Source of the DNA: Gemmatimonadota bacterium
GTDB lineage: Bacteria > Gemmatimonadota > Gemmatimonadetes > Gemmatimonadales > Gemmatimonadaceae
Reading direction: 5' to 3'
DNA: 64,000 bases
NCBI GenBank assembly: GCA_016194585.1
Contig: JACQBG010000040.1
Location: 55,097-119,096, forward strand
Below are positions 54,067 through 63,857 of the stretch, piece after piece. Every line of letters begins with the position of its first letter. Within the stretch, counting starts at the first letter, position 1. The position numbers and the translations under genes were made by a program. The notes under the pieces were generated by a model that saw only the letters and a list, made by a program, of their open reading frames with translations, was not told where the DNA came from and ran no database searches.

Positions 54067-54094
54067 CCCTCCCCCTATCGCCCCCCGTCCCCCT

Positions 54095-54145
54095 CCCCCT
54101 CCCCCTCCCTTCCCTCCCCCTCCCCCTTTCCCTCCCCCTCCCCCT
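54095..54145. repeat. Right arm of the perfect 51-bp inverted repeat
   Basis: Pyrimidine-only arm, exact reverse complement of 53275-53325. It ends 11 bp before the start of the DsbA-like gene, so it overlaps that gene's 5' leader. Confidence 0.92.
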
Positions 54146-54156
54146 AATACTTCACC

Positions 54157-54741
54157 ATGCCCTTCACCCTCTACTCCGACTTCACCACCGCCGAGTGCTA
54201 CGCGCTCAACGAGCAGATCGCGTCGCTCGGCGTGGGCGCGTCGGTGCGATGGAAAGGGGTGCAGCACGCGCCGGGGATGCCCGAACCGATGCGGACGTTT
54301 GACCGTCGCGGCCAGGATCAGATGGCCGACGAGGTCGAGATGATCAGGCGGATCGATCCCGCGCTGGCCATCCACGTGCCCGCGGCGCGTCCGAACAGCT
54401 CGAAGGCGATCGTCGCCGCAGCGGCCGTCATGCTCAAGGCCGCGGCGCGCGCCCCGGGGTTCCGCGACGCGATCTACCGCGCGTACTGGCGCGACGGCGT
54501 CGACATCTCGTCGATGGCGGAGTTGCACCGCCTCGCCGACCAGGCCGGCGTGCCCCGCTTCGTCGACCTCTCGCATCCCGATGGCGTGGAGCTGGCCGAA
54601 GAATGGGACCTCGACTGGTCCACGGAGCGTCTGGGCGGGGTGCCGCGCGTGATCCGCGGGGACGGGAAGATCCTCTGGGGATTCCGTCCCCATGCCGACG
54701 CGGCGCAGTTCTTCAGTGGCGCGTCGACGGGCGGCCGCTAA
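54157..54741 (+). CDS. DsbA/2-hydroxychromene-2-carboxylate-isomerase-like thioredoxin-fold protein
   Basis: 194 aa. FTLYSDFTTAECYALNEQIA replaces the usual F-x-C-x-x-C opening and keeps only one Cys; an inserted helical domain follows (AIVAAAAVMLKAAARAPGFR, AIYRAYWRDGVDIS), then VPRVIRGDGKILWGF with the cis-Pro. Without CxxC it is more like the GST-type isomerases than a disulfide oxidase. Its 3' end overlaps the converging epimerase by 29 bp. Confidence 0.78.
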   Translation: MPFTLYSDFTTAECYALNEQIASLGVGASVRWKGVQHAPGMPEPMRTFDRRGQDQMADEVEMIRRIDPALAIHVPAARPNSSKAIVAAAAVMLKAAARAPGFRDAIYRAYWRDGVDISSMAELHRLADQAGVPRFVDLSHPDGVELAEEWDLDWSTERLGGVPRVIRGDGKILWGFRPHADAAQFFSGASTGGR

Positions 54742-55708
54742 GCGCGGCGGCTCGCCGGCGCGCGTCTCGCCAGCGAAGGAACGCCTCGCGCGACGTCGAG
54801 GCCGGCACGTAGCCGAACTCTCGCTTCAGCCGCGCGTTGTCGAGCACCGGGCGATATCGCAGGAAGTCCACCTGCTCGGGGCCGTAGCGGGAGAGTCCGA
54901 GCGGCTTGAGCACCGCGAGCGCACCCTGGAGCAGCCACGCGGGGATGCGGAGCACGGGTTTGCCCAGGAGCGCGGCGATCTCGTCGATGGTGAGCGCGCC
55001 GTCGCCGGCGACGTTGAAGATGCCCGTCACCGGCGAATCGACGGCGCGCACGAGGCAACCGACGACGTCGCGGTCGTGCACGAAGACGAAGGGGGAGTCC
55101 GATCCGCGGATGGCGAGCAGCCGCCGGCGCTCGAACAGCGCCGTGATCTGGTTGTTCACCGTCTCGCCGAGGATCGTGCCGACGCGGAAGATCACCTGCT
55201 CTAGCTCGGGGTGATCGCGACGGTACGTGGCCAGCCGCTCCTCGACGAGGCGCTTGTGCCAACTGTATGCGAAGGTCTCGTTGCCGCGGACGGGGTCGCT
55301 CTCGCGCAGCCACGCCGGATTGTCGGCGTGATAGCCGTACGCCGCGCCGCTCGAGGTCACGACGACGCGACGCACCCCGGCCGCCACGCACGCCTCGAGC
55401 ACGCGCTGCGTGCCGCCGACATCGACGGCGTACCCGAACGCGCGTGTGCTCCCCTTGGGTGGCGTGACGATCGAGGCGAGGTGCACGACCACGGCGATCC
55501 GATGCCGGCGCAGCACCGCGTCGAGGCCTTCGTCGCGCACGTCGTGCCGGACGAACGTCGCGCCCTCGGGCACGGAGTCGGGCTCCCGGATGTCGGCTGC
55601 GATGACGGCGCCGAGCCGGCCCGCGCGCGCGCGCGAGGCGAGCTCGGCGACGAGCAGGCGGCCGAGGTAGCCGGAGCTTCCGGTGACGAGGACCGCGGTG
55701 GGAGTCAC
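54713..55708 (-). CDS. NAD(P)-dependent epimerase/dehydratase (extended SDR)
   Basis: 331 aa. Rossmann motif VLVTGSSGYLGRLLV, IAADIRE, VVHLASIVTPP, and the catalytic Ser/Tyr/Lys in VVTSSGAAYGYHAD and FAYSWHKRLVEE. C-terminal FNVAGDGALTIDEIAALLG. Resembles nucleotide-sugar epimerase-like enzymes of unknown substrate. Confidence 0.9.
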   Translation of the reverse strand: MTPTAVLVTGSSGYLGRLLVAELASRARAGRLGAVIAADIREPDSVPEGATFVRHDVRDEGLDAVLRRHRIAVVVHLASIVTPPKGSTRAFGYAVDVGGTQRVLEACVAAGVRRVVVTSSGAAYGYHADNPAWLRESDPVRGNETFAYSWHKRLVEERLATYRRDHPELEQVIFRVGTILGETVNNQITALFERRRLLAIRGSDSPFVFVHDRDVVGCLVRAVDSPVTGIFNVAGDGALTIDEIAALLGKPVLRIPAWLLQGALAVLKPLGLSRYGPEQVDFLRYRPVLDNARLKREFGYVPASTSREAFLRWRDARRRAAALSGRPSTRH

Positions 55709-55783
55709 GAAGGCCGACGGTGTGTGGTGGATCGTGAACGATTCACGGTGATGAGATCACGACGAACGGACCATGGTGAACGA

Positions 55784-56698
55784 TCAACTGTCCACTCGCA
55801 GTCGTAGTGGCCGGCGCGACCAGTAGGTCGCCAGCGACAACCCCGCCACGATATGCCAGATCCCCCACCAGGCCGCGACGATCGCCATGCCGCCGAGGCC
55901 GCTGAAGAAGGTGAAGATCAGGATCAGCCCGAGTCCCGAATTCTGAATTCCCACCTCGAAGCTCACGGCGCGCCGGTCGCGTTCGGGGAGGCCGAGGGCG
56001 GCCGCCGTCCAGTAGCCGGTGGTGAGCGCCGTCGCGTTGTGGAGGAACACGGCGAACACGACGCGCTGCACGAAGGCGACGAAATACCGCCAGTTGCCGA
56101 CGAGCGCGAAGAGCAGGAACAGCGCGAAGACGCCGATCGAGAACCGCTTGAGCGGCACGCGCGCCTTCGCCGCGAAGGTGGGCCACCGCCGCGCCGTGAG
56201 CACCCCGATGGTGAGGGGGAGCCCGAGCAGCACGAAGATCGTCACGAACATCTCGAGCGGGTCCACCGCCACCTCGCGCAGGATGGCGCGGGTGGGCGCG
56301 TACATCGAGCCCCAGAAGCGCAGCACGAGCGGTGTCATCACCACCGAGAGCACCGTTGACGCGGAGCTGATGCTCACCGAGAGCGCGGTGTTCCCCTTGG
56401 CGAGGTGCACGAGGAAGTTCGAGATGTTCCCCGCCGGGCAGCTGGCGACGAGCATCATCCCCAGCGCGATGCTCGGCGCGGGGCGGATCGCCAGCACGAG
56501 CAGGAAGGTGAACGCGGGGAACACGAGATAATGGCCGGCCAGGCCGACGAGCACCGGCTTCGGGTTCTCGACCACGCGGCGGAAGTCCTCGCCGCGCAGG
56601 TCGAGTGCCACGCCGAACATCACGATCGCGAGGATCGCGTTCAGGACGTGGAGCGTGGCGGGACTGAAGTTGAGGCGGACGGCGTCGAGCTCGCTCAC
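55784..56698 (-). CDS. Bile acid:sodium symporter (BASS) family transporter
   Basis: 304 aa from a GTG overlapping the TPP-enzyme stop (GTGA). About nine transmembrane helices with the family motifs LVASCPAGNISNFLVHLAKG (crossover helix) and VSFEVGIQNSGLGLILIF. Moves an organic anion with sodium. Coupled to a TPP enzyme, it may import or export that enzyme's acid substrate or product. Confidence 0.9.
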   Translation of the reverse strand: MSELDAVRLNFSPATLHVLNAILAIVMFGVALDLRGEDFRRVVENPKPVLVGLAGHYLVFPAFTFLLVLAIRPAPSIALGMMLVASCPAGNISNFLVHLAKGNTALSVSISSASTVLSVVMTPLVLRFWGSMYAPTRAILREVAVDPLEMFVTIFVLLGLPLTIGVLTARRWPTFAAKARVPLKRFSIGVFALFLLFALVGNWRYFVAFVQRVVFAVFLHNATALTTGYWTAAALGLPERDRRAVSFEVGIQNSGLGLILIFTFFSGLGGMAIVAAWWGIWHIVAGLSLATYWSRRPLRLRVDS

Positions 56699-58443
56699 TT
56701 CCCCTTCGGCTCCTGGTGCATCGCCTTGAAGTGGATGAGCCCCGGCGCCCACATGTGCACCACCGGGTTCACGTCCACGTGGATGACGCTCGGTCCCCGA
56801 TGCGCGAGCGCGCGCTGCACCGCCGCGCGAAGCGCGTGCGGGTGGTTCACCCGCTCGCCCTGCGCGCCCATCGCGCGCGCGACGGCGCCGAAGTCGATGT
56901 CGCCGAAGTCGGCCCAGATGTTCTCGTCGGGGTCGAGCCGCTTCTTGATGAGCATCTTCAGCGGCCGCATCGCGATGCTCTGCGTCATCTTCACCATCCC
57001 CCACTGCTTGTCGCACAGCACGAGCCACACGATGTGCAGCTTGTGGCGCACCGCGGTCTCGATCTCCTGCGGATGCATCCCGGCCGCCCCGTCGCCGATG
57101 AGGCAGGCGACGGGCTTGTCGGGGACGGCGACGGCGGCGCCGATCGCCTGGCCCATGCCGGCGCCGAGCATCCCCATCTTCATCGTCGAGAGCATGCGCG
57201 CCGGCGTCGCGGCCTTGGAGTAGAACATCGTCCACACCGCGGTGTTGCCGCCGTCGGCGACGATCGGGCTGCCGGCAGGGAAGAGCTCGCGCACGAGCGC
57301 CGGCGCGTGCGCCGAGTGCACGGGGGAGCCGTCGTCCTTGAGAGCGCCGTCGAGCTTCGCGGCGTAGCGGTGGATGTGCTTCGCATACGTCTCGATCCGT
57401 TCGCGGCGGCGCGCGTGCGACATCTCGCCGCGCCGTGCCTCGAGGCGCGCCCGCAACGCGCGCAGGAAGGCGCCGACGTCGGCGCACACGGCCACGTCGG
57501 CCGGCTTGTTCGCGCCGAGGATCGTGTCGTCGATGTCCACCTGCACCGTCTTCTGCTCGCCGGGCGCGCGCCAGTACGGCGCCTTCCCCCACCAGTCGGT
57601 CTCGCCGAGGCGTGACCCGAGGATGAGTGCCGCGTCGGCGTCGTTGCGCACCATCGTGTTGAGCTTCACGTGCGTCATCGGGATGGCGAGCGGCGACGAC
57701 TCGTCGAACACGCCGCGCGCCGCCCAGCTCGTCGTCACCGGCGCTTCGAGCAACTCGGCGACGGCGCGCAGTTCGTCGAAGCAGCGGGCGTGGATCACTC
57801 CGCTCCCGGCGTGGATCACGGGCAGCTCCGAGCGCAGCAGCAGGTCGGCCGCGCGTTCGACGTCGCCCGCGTCGGGCGCGATGGGGCTGTTGCGGCGATA
57901 CTGGTTCGGCTTCCAGTAGCCGACGTCCGCCTTCACCTCGCCGTTCATGATGTTCTCGGGGACGTCGAGGTGCACGACCCCCGGCCGGCCATCCCAGCAG
58001 GCGCGCAACGCACCACGCATCAGTTCGGGGATGCGATCGAAACTCGGCACGGCGCGGCTCCACTTCGCGAACGACCCGATCACGGCCTCCTGGTCGAAGC
58101 CCTGATAGGTGCCGGTGCGCATCGGATACATCGCGCCGGTGCGCCGCGCGCTGGTGATGCAGAGCACGCGGTTCCCCTCGACCTGCTCGACGACGAGCCC
58201 CGGCAGGATGTTCGCGACGCCGGGCCCGTTGCTGGCCATGCACACGCCCAGCTTGCCGGTGAGTCGCGCGTACGCGGCGGCCGCGTGCGCGGCGCTCGCC
58301 TCGTGTCGTGGGGTGACGAGCGTGATGCCGATCGCGTGCAGCGCGGCATAGAACCCGTAATAGGTGCCGTCGATGATGCCGAAGACCGTGTCGACTCCCT
58401 CGGCCTGCAGCATCCGTGCGAGAACTTCGCCGCCTGTGGGCAT
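56695..58443 (-). CDS. Thiamine-pyrophosphate enzyme (acetolactate synthase-like)
   Basis: 582 aa. Pyr domain with catalytic Glu in TPRHEASAAHAAAAYARLTG; central domain LLRSELPVIHAGSGVIHARC; PP domain with CLIGDGAAGMHPQEIETAV. The usual Asn-Asn at the end of the GDG motif is replaced by VLCDKQW, where Asp may take over. Decarboxylates a 2-keto acid; the substrate cannot be told. Operon with a BASS transporter. Confidence 0.88.
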   Translation of the reverse strand: MPTGGEVLARMLQAEGVDTVFGIIDGTYYGFYAALHAIGITLVTPRHEASAAHAAAAYARLTGKLGVCMASNGPGVANILPGLVVEQVEGNRVLCITSARRTGAMYPMRTGTYQGFDQEAVIGSFAKWSRAVPSFDRIPELMRGALRACWDGRPGVVHLDVPENIMNGEVKADVGYWKPNQYRRNSPIAPDAGDVERAADLLLRSELPVIHAGSGVIHARCFDELRAVAELLEAPVTTSWAARGVFDESSPLAIPMTHVKLNTMVRNDADAALILGSRLGETDWWGKAPYWRAPGEQKTVQVDIDDTILGANKPADVAVCADVGAFLRALRARLEARRGEMSHARRRERIETYAKHIHRYAAKLDGALKDDGSPVHSAHAPALVRELFPAGSPIVADGGNTAVWTMFYSKAATPARMLSTMKMGMLGAGMGQAIGAAVAVPDKPVACLIGDGAAGMHPQEIETAVRHKLHIVWLVLCDKQWGMVKMTQSIAMRPLKMLIKKRLDPDENIWADFGDIDFGAVARAMGAQGERVNHPHALRAAVQRALAHRGPSVIHVDVNPVVHMWAPGLIHFKAMHQEPKGK

Positions 58444-58595
58444 CGTCTTCCTCCGTGACGGGCGGAAGATAGGTCGCGGGCGATGTCGATGTCAGCGGTT
58501 ACGCATCGACCGGGATTGTGCCAATGTTCGGCGTCGATGTCGCCGCGCCTGGTCACCGGCTCGGCGGTCCGTCCAAACGCCCCCCGGGAGGGATC

Positions 58596-58886
58596 ATGCG
58601 GTTCACGCGACTCGTCGTGATGGGAACGCTCGTCTTCGCCGCCGGTGCGCTCGGCGCGCAGAAACCCGCTGCCAAGGGGGCCGGCAAGTCCACGGCGGAC
58701 AGCCTCAAGACGATGAAGAAGGACGTCAAGCGCAAACGCGCGCAGGCCAAGGCGGCCAAGGCCGCGGGCGACACGGCGAGGGCCAAGGCGTTGAAGAAGG
58801 AAGCGAAAGCCGAGAAGAAGCAGGTCGCCGCGATGAAGGCGGGCGCCGCGCCGGCGAAGGACGCGACGCCTCCGAAGAAGCCGTAA
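58596..58886 (+). CDS. Small exported Lys/Ala-rich protein
   Basis: 96 aa from the ATG at 58596 (GGGAGGGAT upstream). Signal peptide LVVMGTLVFAAGALGAQ; the mature part is a charged helix (KTMKKDVKRKRAQAKAAKAA) with Pro-Lys tail. Like the tail of the PepSY-like protein. Function unknown. 18 bp upstream of the amidohydrolase gene. Confidence 0.7.
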   Translation: MRFTRLVVMGTLVFAAGALGAQKPAAKGAGKSTADSLKTMKKDVKRKRAQAKAAKAAGDTARAKALKKEAKAEKKQVAAMKAGAAPAKDATPPKKP

Positions 58887-58904
58887 AGGACGAGACGGCA
58901 TCAG

Positions 58905-60701
58905 ATGCTCATGCCCCGCTCCCTCTGGCGCTGTGCGTGGCTCGCAACCTCGCTCGGTCTCTCGTCGAGCGCCCGAGCGCAAGCCGCCGACCTCGTGCTG
59001 TTCAACGGCAAGGTCATCACCGTCGACTCGGCCGACCGGGTCGCCGAGGCCGTCGCCGTGCGGGGTGGGAAGATCCTTGCCGTGGGCACGAACGCGGAGA
59101 TCCGCGCGCTCGCCGGCCCGGCCACGCAGCGGGTGGACCTTCAGGGACTCACGGTCACCCCCGGCTTGCTCGACGCGCACTCGCACTTTTCATCCGGCGC
59201 GCTCGACCGGATGTTCGCCGTCGACTTGGCGTACCCCGCGGTGAAGGACATCGCGGAGCTGCAGGCGGCCGTCGCCGCCAAGGTGCGGGCCGCGGCAGTG
59301 GGCGGTTGGGTGACCGGGCGCGGATGGGACGAGGGGAAGCTCGCGGAGCGGCGGATGCCGAGCGCGGCTGACCTCGACGCCGTCTCGCCGCGCAATCCGG
59401 TATGGCTCACCAACACGACGGGACACTACGGTGTCGCCAACAGCGCGGCGTTGCGCCTTGCCGGCATCACCGAGGGCACGAAGGATCCCGCCGGCGGCAG
59501 CATCGATCGCGCGGCGGATGGCGCGCCCACCGGCGTGCTCAAGGAGACGGCGCAGCAGCTCGTCAGTCGGCTCGTGCCGAAGGCGACGGCGGCGCAGCGG
59601 CGGAGGGCGTTCGCGGCACTGGCCCGCGAGTTCAACGCCGAGGGGATGACGGCGCTCAAGGACCCGGGCATCAGCGCCGAAACGTGGGATACCTACCGCG
59701 AGGTCGCCGCCGAGGGGAAGCTCCCCGTGCGCGTGTTCGCGCTGTGGAGCGGCGGCCGCTCGATGGCGACCGTGAAGCAACTCATCGCCACGCGCGCCGC
59801 GATGACGCGCCCCTATGAGAGCACGGGCGACGACCACGTGATCGCCGGCGGCGTGAAGCTCTTCGCCGACGGGAGCGGCGGCTCGCGCACCGCGTGGATG
59901 CACGACGACTGGAACAAGGACCACACCGGCGTCGACACGGGGAACCGTGGCTATCCGGCGTTCGACCCCGACACGCTCCGCGCCATGATCCGGGCGCTGC
60001 ACGAGGCGGGGTTCCACATCGGCGTACATGCCATCGGCGACCGCGCCATCGACTGGGTGGTCGACAGCTACGCCGAAGCGCTGAACGCCGATCCGCAACC
60101 CGGACGCCGGCACAGCATCATCCACGCGAACATCCCCACCGACCACGCCATCGACGTGATGGCCGATCTGCAGCGACGGTTCGACGCCGCCTACCCGGAG
60201 CCGTCGGCGACCTTCATGTGGTGGATCGGCGACACTTACGCGGGGAACTTCGGGCCGGCCCGGCTGCTGCGGCTCGACCCCTTCCATACATTCGAGACGC
60301 GCGGCATCCGCTGGGCGGGCGGATCGGACTTCGACGTGACGCCGTTCGCGTCGCGCTACGGCATCTGGGCGTCGGTCGCCCGAGAGCCGGCGCTCGGCAC
60401 GTACGGCAAGGACGTGTATGGCCGCGCCGAAGCGGTCGACGTGCACACGGCGCTCCGCTCGTTCACCATCTGGGCGGCGCGGCAACTGTTCCTCGAGAAG
60501 AAGATCGGTTCGGTCGAGGTGGGGAAGTACGCGGATCTCGCCGTGTGGGACCGCGACCCGTACTCCGTGCCGACCGCGCAGTTGAAGGACATGCAGTGCC
60601 AGATGACGCTGTTCCAAGGGAAGGTCGTGTTCGTGCGCGAAGGCTCCAAGGTGACGGTGGGCGGCGCCGCTCCATCGTCCCACACCCGCTCCATCCACTG
60701 A
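58905..60701 (+). CDS. Exported YtcJ-like amidohydrolase
   Basis: 598 aa. Signal peptide LATSLGLSSSARA, then LVLFNGKVITVDSADRVAEA (N-terminal composite domain), TVTPGLLDAHSHFSSG (metal His pair), WVTGRGWDEGKLAER, VKLFADGSGGSRTAWM, FHIGVHAIGDRAIDWVVDSY and IRWAGGSDFDVTPF, all YtcJ/N-substituted formamide deformylase-like. Periplasmic hydrolase of an unknown amide. Confidence 0.9.
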   Translation: MLMPRSLWRCAWLATSLGLSSSARAQAADLVLFNGKVITVDSADRVAEAVAVRGGKILAVGTNAEIRALAGPATQRVDLQGLTVTPGLLDAHSHFSSGALDRMFAVDLAYPAVKDIAELQAAVAAKVRAAAVGGWVTGRGWDEGKLAERRMPSAADLDAVSPRNPVWLTNTTGHYGVANSAALRLAGITEGTKDPAGGSIDRAADGAPTGVLKETAQQLVSRLVPKATAAQRRRAFAALAREFNAEGMTALKDPGISAETWDTYREVAAEGKLPVRVFALWSGGRSMATVKQLIATRAAMTRPYESTGDDHVIAGGVKLFADGSGGSRTAWMHDDWNKDHTGVDTGNRGYPAFDPDTLRAMIRALHEAGFHIGVHAIGDRAIDWVVDSYAEALNADPQPGRRHSIIHANIPTDHAIDVMADLQRRFDAAYPEPSATFMWWIGDTYAGNFGPARLLRLDPFHTFETRGIRWAGGSDFDVTPFASRYGIWASVAREPALGTYGKDVYGRAEAVDVHTALRSFTIWAARQLFLEKKIGSVEVGKYADLAVWDRDPYSVPTAQLKDMQCQMTLFQGKVVFVREGSKVTVGGAAPSSHTRSIH

Positions 60702-60708
60702 GGTCGCA

Positions 60709-62976
60709 ATGCTCCCGCTGTTCCGTGCCTTGCTCGTCCCCTCGTTGCTCCTCCCCGTCATCCCCCGCCTCGCCGCGGACGCCACCGACCTGCGCGGCTA
60801 CACCACCGCGTCGTCGAAGGTGGAACGCGACTGGGAGACGCGCTTCCGCGCCATCCCCGAGCCGGCCCGCCAGCGCGAGTCGATGCGCATCCTGAGCGCG
60901 CGCCCGCACCACGTCGGCTCGCCCTACGGCAAGCAGGACGCCGAGTGGCTGCGCGACCAGATGGCGTCGTACGGCTGGCAGGCGACGATCGAGGAGTTCC
61001 AGGTGCTCTTCCCGACGCCGAAGACGCGCCTCCTCGAGATGGTCTCCCCCACGAAGTTCACGGCGAAGCTCGAGGAGCAGGCGCTCAAGGAGGATCCGAC
61101 CTCGGGACAGAAGTCGGAGCAGCTCCCGGTGTACAACGCCTACTCCGGCGACGGCGACGTCACGGCGCCGCTCGTCTACGTCAACTACGGCGTGCCCGCC
61201 GACTACGACGAGCTCGACCGCCGCGGCATCTCGGTGAAGGGCGCCATCGTCATCGCGCGCTACGGCGGTTCGTGGCGCGGCATCAAGCCGAAGGTCGCCT
61301 ACGAGCACGGCGCCGTGGGCTGCCTCATCTACTCCGACCCGAAGGACGACGGCTACGCGCAAGGCGAGACGTACCCCGCCGGGCCGTGGCGCCCAAGCGA
61401 CGGTGCGCAGCGCGGCAGCGTGATGGACATGCCGACCTATCCCGGCGATCCGCTCACCCCCGGCGTCGGCGCCACGAAGGACGCCGTCCGCCTCGACCGC
61501 AAGGACGCGACGACGGTGATGAAGATCCCGGTGCTCCCGATCTCGTACGGCGACGCCCAGCCGCTGCTCGCGGCGATGACGGGCCCGGTCGCCCCCGAAT
61601 CGTGGCGTGGCTCGCTCCCGATCACCTACCGGCTCGGCGCCGGCAAGGCGGTCGTGCATCTCAAGCTCGCCTTCGACTGGTCGCTCAAGCCGATCTACGA
61701 CGTGATCGCCAAGATCCCGGGCTCACAGTATCCCGACGAGTGGGTCGTGCGCGGCAACCACCACGACGCCTGGGTGAATGGCGCCGAGGATCCGATCTCC
61801 GGCGCGGTCGCGGAGCTCGAGGAAGCGCGCGGCATGGGCGAACTCCTCAAGCAGGGATGGAAGCCGAAGCGCACGATCGTCTACGGCTTCTGGGACGGCG
61901 AGGAGCCGGCGCTGCTCGGCAGCACCGAATGGGCCGAGCAGCACGCCGCCGAGCTGCAGCAGAAGGCGGTGATGTACCTCAACACCGACGGCAACGGGCG
62001 CGGCTATCTCGACATGTCGGGGTCGCACAGCCTCGAGCGCTTCTTCAACGACGTCGCCAAGGACATCGAAGACCCCGAGACGAAGCTCTCGGTGTGGAAG
62101 CGGCGGCAGCTGGCCACGCTGCTCGCCGGGAGCGCGGCGGCCAAGAAGGACGCGCGCTCACGCGGCGACCTGCACATCGACGCCCTCGGCTCGGGCTCCG
62201 ATTTCACGCCGTTCCTCCAGCACCTCGGCATCCCGACGCTTAACACCGGCTTCGGCGGTGAGGACGGCGGCGGCATCTACCACTCGATCTACGACAGCTT
62301 CGCGTGGTACACGCGGTTCAGCGACACGTCGTTCGTGTACGGCCGCGCGCTCTCGCAGACGGTGGGCACGGCGATCATGCGCATGGCCGACGCCGACCTC
62401 CTGCCGATGGAGTTCGGCGACCTGAGCGAGACGGTGAGCGGCTACATCGGCGAGCTCAAGGAGACCCGCACCAAGGTCGCCGACAAGATCGCCGAGACCA
62501 ACCGGCAGATCGAGGACGGCGTGTTCAAGGCGACCGACGACCCGCGCGCCCCACTCAAGGCGCCGAAGGCGGAGGATCCCGCGCCCGCGCTCAACTTCGC
62601 GCCGATGGACAACGCGAGCGATCAGCTCGGCCGCGCCGCGCAGCAGTACGAGAAGGTGTATGCCGCGGCGATCGCCGGGGGAGCGAGCGCGGCCCAGCTC
62701 GCTCAGGCGAACGCGATCCTCAAGGACGCCGACCAGGCGCTCCTCGGCCCGAAGGGACTGCCGAGCCGGCCGTGGTACAAGCACCTGCTGTACGCCCCCG
62801 GCCTGTACACGGGCTACGGCGTGAAGACGGTGCCCGGCGTGCGCGAGGCGATCGAGCAGAAGCACTGGAAGGAAGCCGACCAGCAGATCTCGCTGGTGGC
62901 GGAGGCGCTCGAGCGGGAAGCGGCGCTGGTGCGCAAGGCGAGCGCGGCGCTGCAGACGGCGAAGCCGATCCCGTAA
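60709..62976 (+). CDS. Exported M28-family peptidase (glutamate carboxypeptidase II-like)
   Basis: 755 aa. Signal peptide about 1-23; PA domain about 140-270 (YVNYGVPADYDELDRRGISV, IVIARYGGSWRGIK); M28 core with metal ligands and base in VVRGNHHDAWVNGAEDPISG, YGFWDGEEPALLGSTEWAEQ, MYLNTDGNG and GGGIYHSIYDSFAW; C-terminal transferrin-receptor-like dimerisation domain about 620-750. Releases C-terminal or N-terminal residues from peptides. 7 bp after the amidohydrolase. Confidence 0.93.
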   Translation: MLPLFRALLVPSLLLPVIPRLAADATDLRGYTTASSKVERDWETRFRAIPEPARQRESMRILSARPHHVGSPYGKQDAEWLRDQMASYGWQATIEEFQVLFPTPKTRLLEMVSPTKFTAKLEEQALKEDPTSGQKSEQLPVYNAYSGDGDVTAPLVYVNYGVPADYDELDRRGISVKGAIVIARYGGSWRGIKPKVAYEHGAVGCLIYSDPKDDGYAQGETYPAGPWRPSDGAQRGSVMDMPTYPGDPLTPGVGATKDAVRLDRKDATTVMKIPVLPISYGDAQPLLAAMTGPVAPESWRGSLPITYRLGAGKAVVHLKLAFDWSLKPIYDVIAKIPGSQYPDEWVVRGNHHDAWVNGAEDPISGAVAELEEARGMGELLKQGWKPKRTIVYGFWDGEEPALLGSTEWAEQHAAELQQKAVMYLNTDGNGRGYLDMSGSHSLERFFNDVAKDIEDPETKLSVWKRRQLATLLAGSAAAKKDARSRGDLHIDALGSGSDFTPFLQHLGIPTLNTGFGGEDGGGIYHSIYDSFAWYTRFSDTSFVYGRALSQTVGTAIMRMADADLLPMEFGDLSETVSGYIGELKETRTKVADKIAETNRQIEDGVFKATDDPRAPLKAPKAEDPAPALNFAPMDNASDQLGRAAQQYEKVYAAAIAGGASAAQLAQANAILKDADQALLGPKGLPSRPWYKHLLYAPGLYTGYGVKTVPGVREAIEQKHWKEADQQISLVAEALEREAALVRKASAALQTAKPIP

Positions 62977-62993
62977 ACGGGCAGGTCGTCGAC

Positions 62994-63039
62994 GAATTGA
63001 AGCGGGGCAGCGGCGTTCGCCGCTGCCCCGCTTCAATTC
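62994..63039. terminator. Bidirectional terminator hairpin
   Basis: 21-bp perfect arms (the left begins GAATTGAAGCGGGGC) around a GTTC loop, between the M28 gene and the converging pilin gene. It shares the AAGCGGGGCA core with the hairpin at 63745. Confidence 0.8.
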
Positions 63040-63058
63040 ACGCGACTCGCGTCGCGCG

Positions 63059-63433
<375 letters not shown>

Positions 63434-63744
63434 GCGAGGGATCCTCAGAGAGGAGAAGTGTGGATCTGGGATCGCCGCGTCGCGATGTGCTGCCAGGTTG
63501 TGCTGGTACAACCCTGCAAAAATCGAACCTCGGCCGGTTGTTCGGCCAAGTCATTGAAATGAAACGACTTAGATATGTCGCCGGAGGGAGGTCACCACAG
63601 GATGGCTGCGGATCGCGAGAATGGGACGCAGAGTGCGGGAGTGGAAGACCGCCGCGGCATCGCGTCCAACAGTGGTGGTTCCACGCGTATTCTTGCACCG
63701 GCCGTGCTGCGGCGCAAGACACGGAATCATGACGAGCGAAACGA

Positions 63745-63780
63745 AAGCGGGGCAACGAGTGATAACTCGTTGCCCCGCTT
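63745..63780 (-). terminator. Terminator downstream of tRNA-Asn
   Basis: 16-bp perfect arms (AAGCGGGGCAACGAGT) around a GATA loop, 4 bp past the tRNA-Asn 3' end on its strand, followed by TTTCGTTTCG. Confidence 0.75.
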
Positions 63781-63784
63781 GAAG

Positions 63785-63857
63785 CTCCCGAGGAGGGACT
63801 CGAACCCCCGACCCGGCGATTAACAGTCGCCTGCTCTACCAACTGAGCTACGCTGGA
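63785..63857 (-). tRNA. tRNA-Asn (anticodon GTT)
   Basis: D arm GCTC..GAGC, anticodon stem GGCGA/TCGCC with loop CTGTTAA, T arm GGGGG-TTCGAGT-CCCTC with one G-U pair, discriminator G. The acceptor pairs TCCAGCG with CTCGGGA and has two mismatches (A4-G69 and C6-U67), unusual for a functional tRNA. No CCA encoded. Confidence 0.88.

Noticed and set aside
54011..54150. Coding potential of the Pro/Arg repeat frames over the right inverted-repeat arm
   Set aside because: The frames are only translations of low-complexity C-rich repeats.
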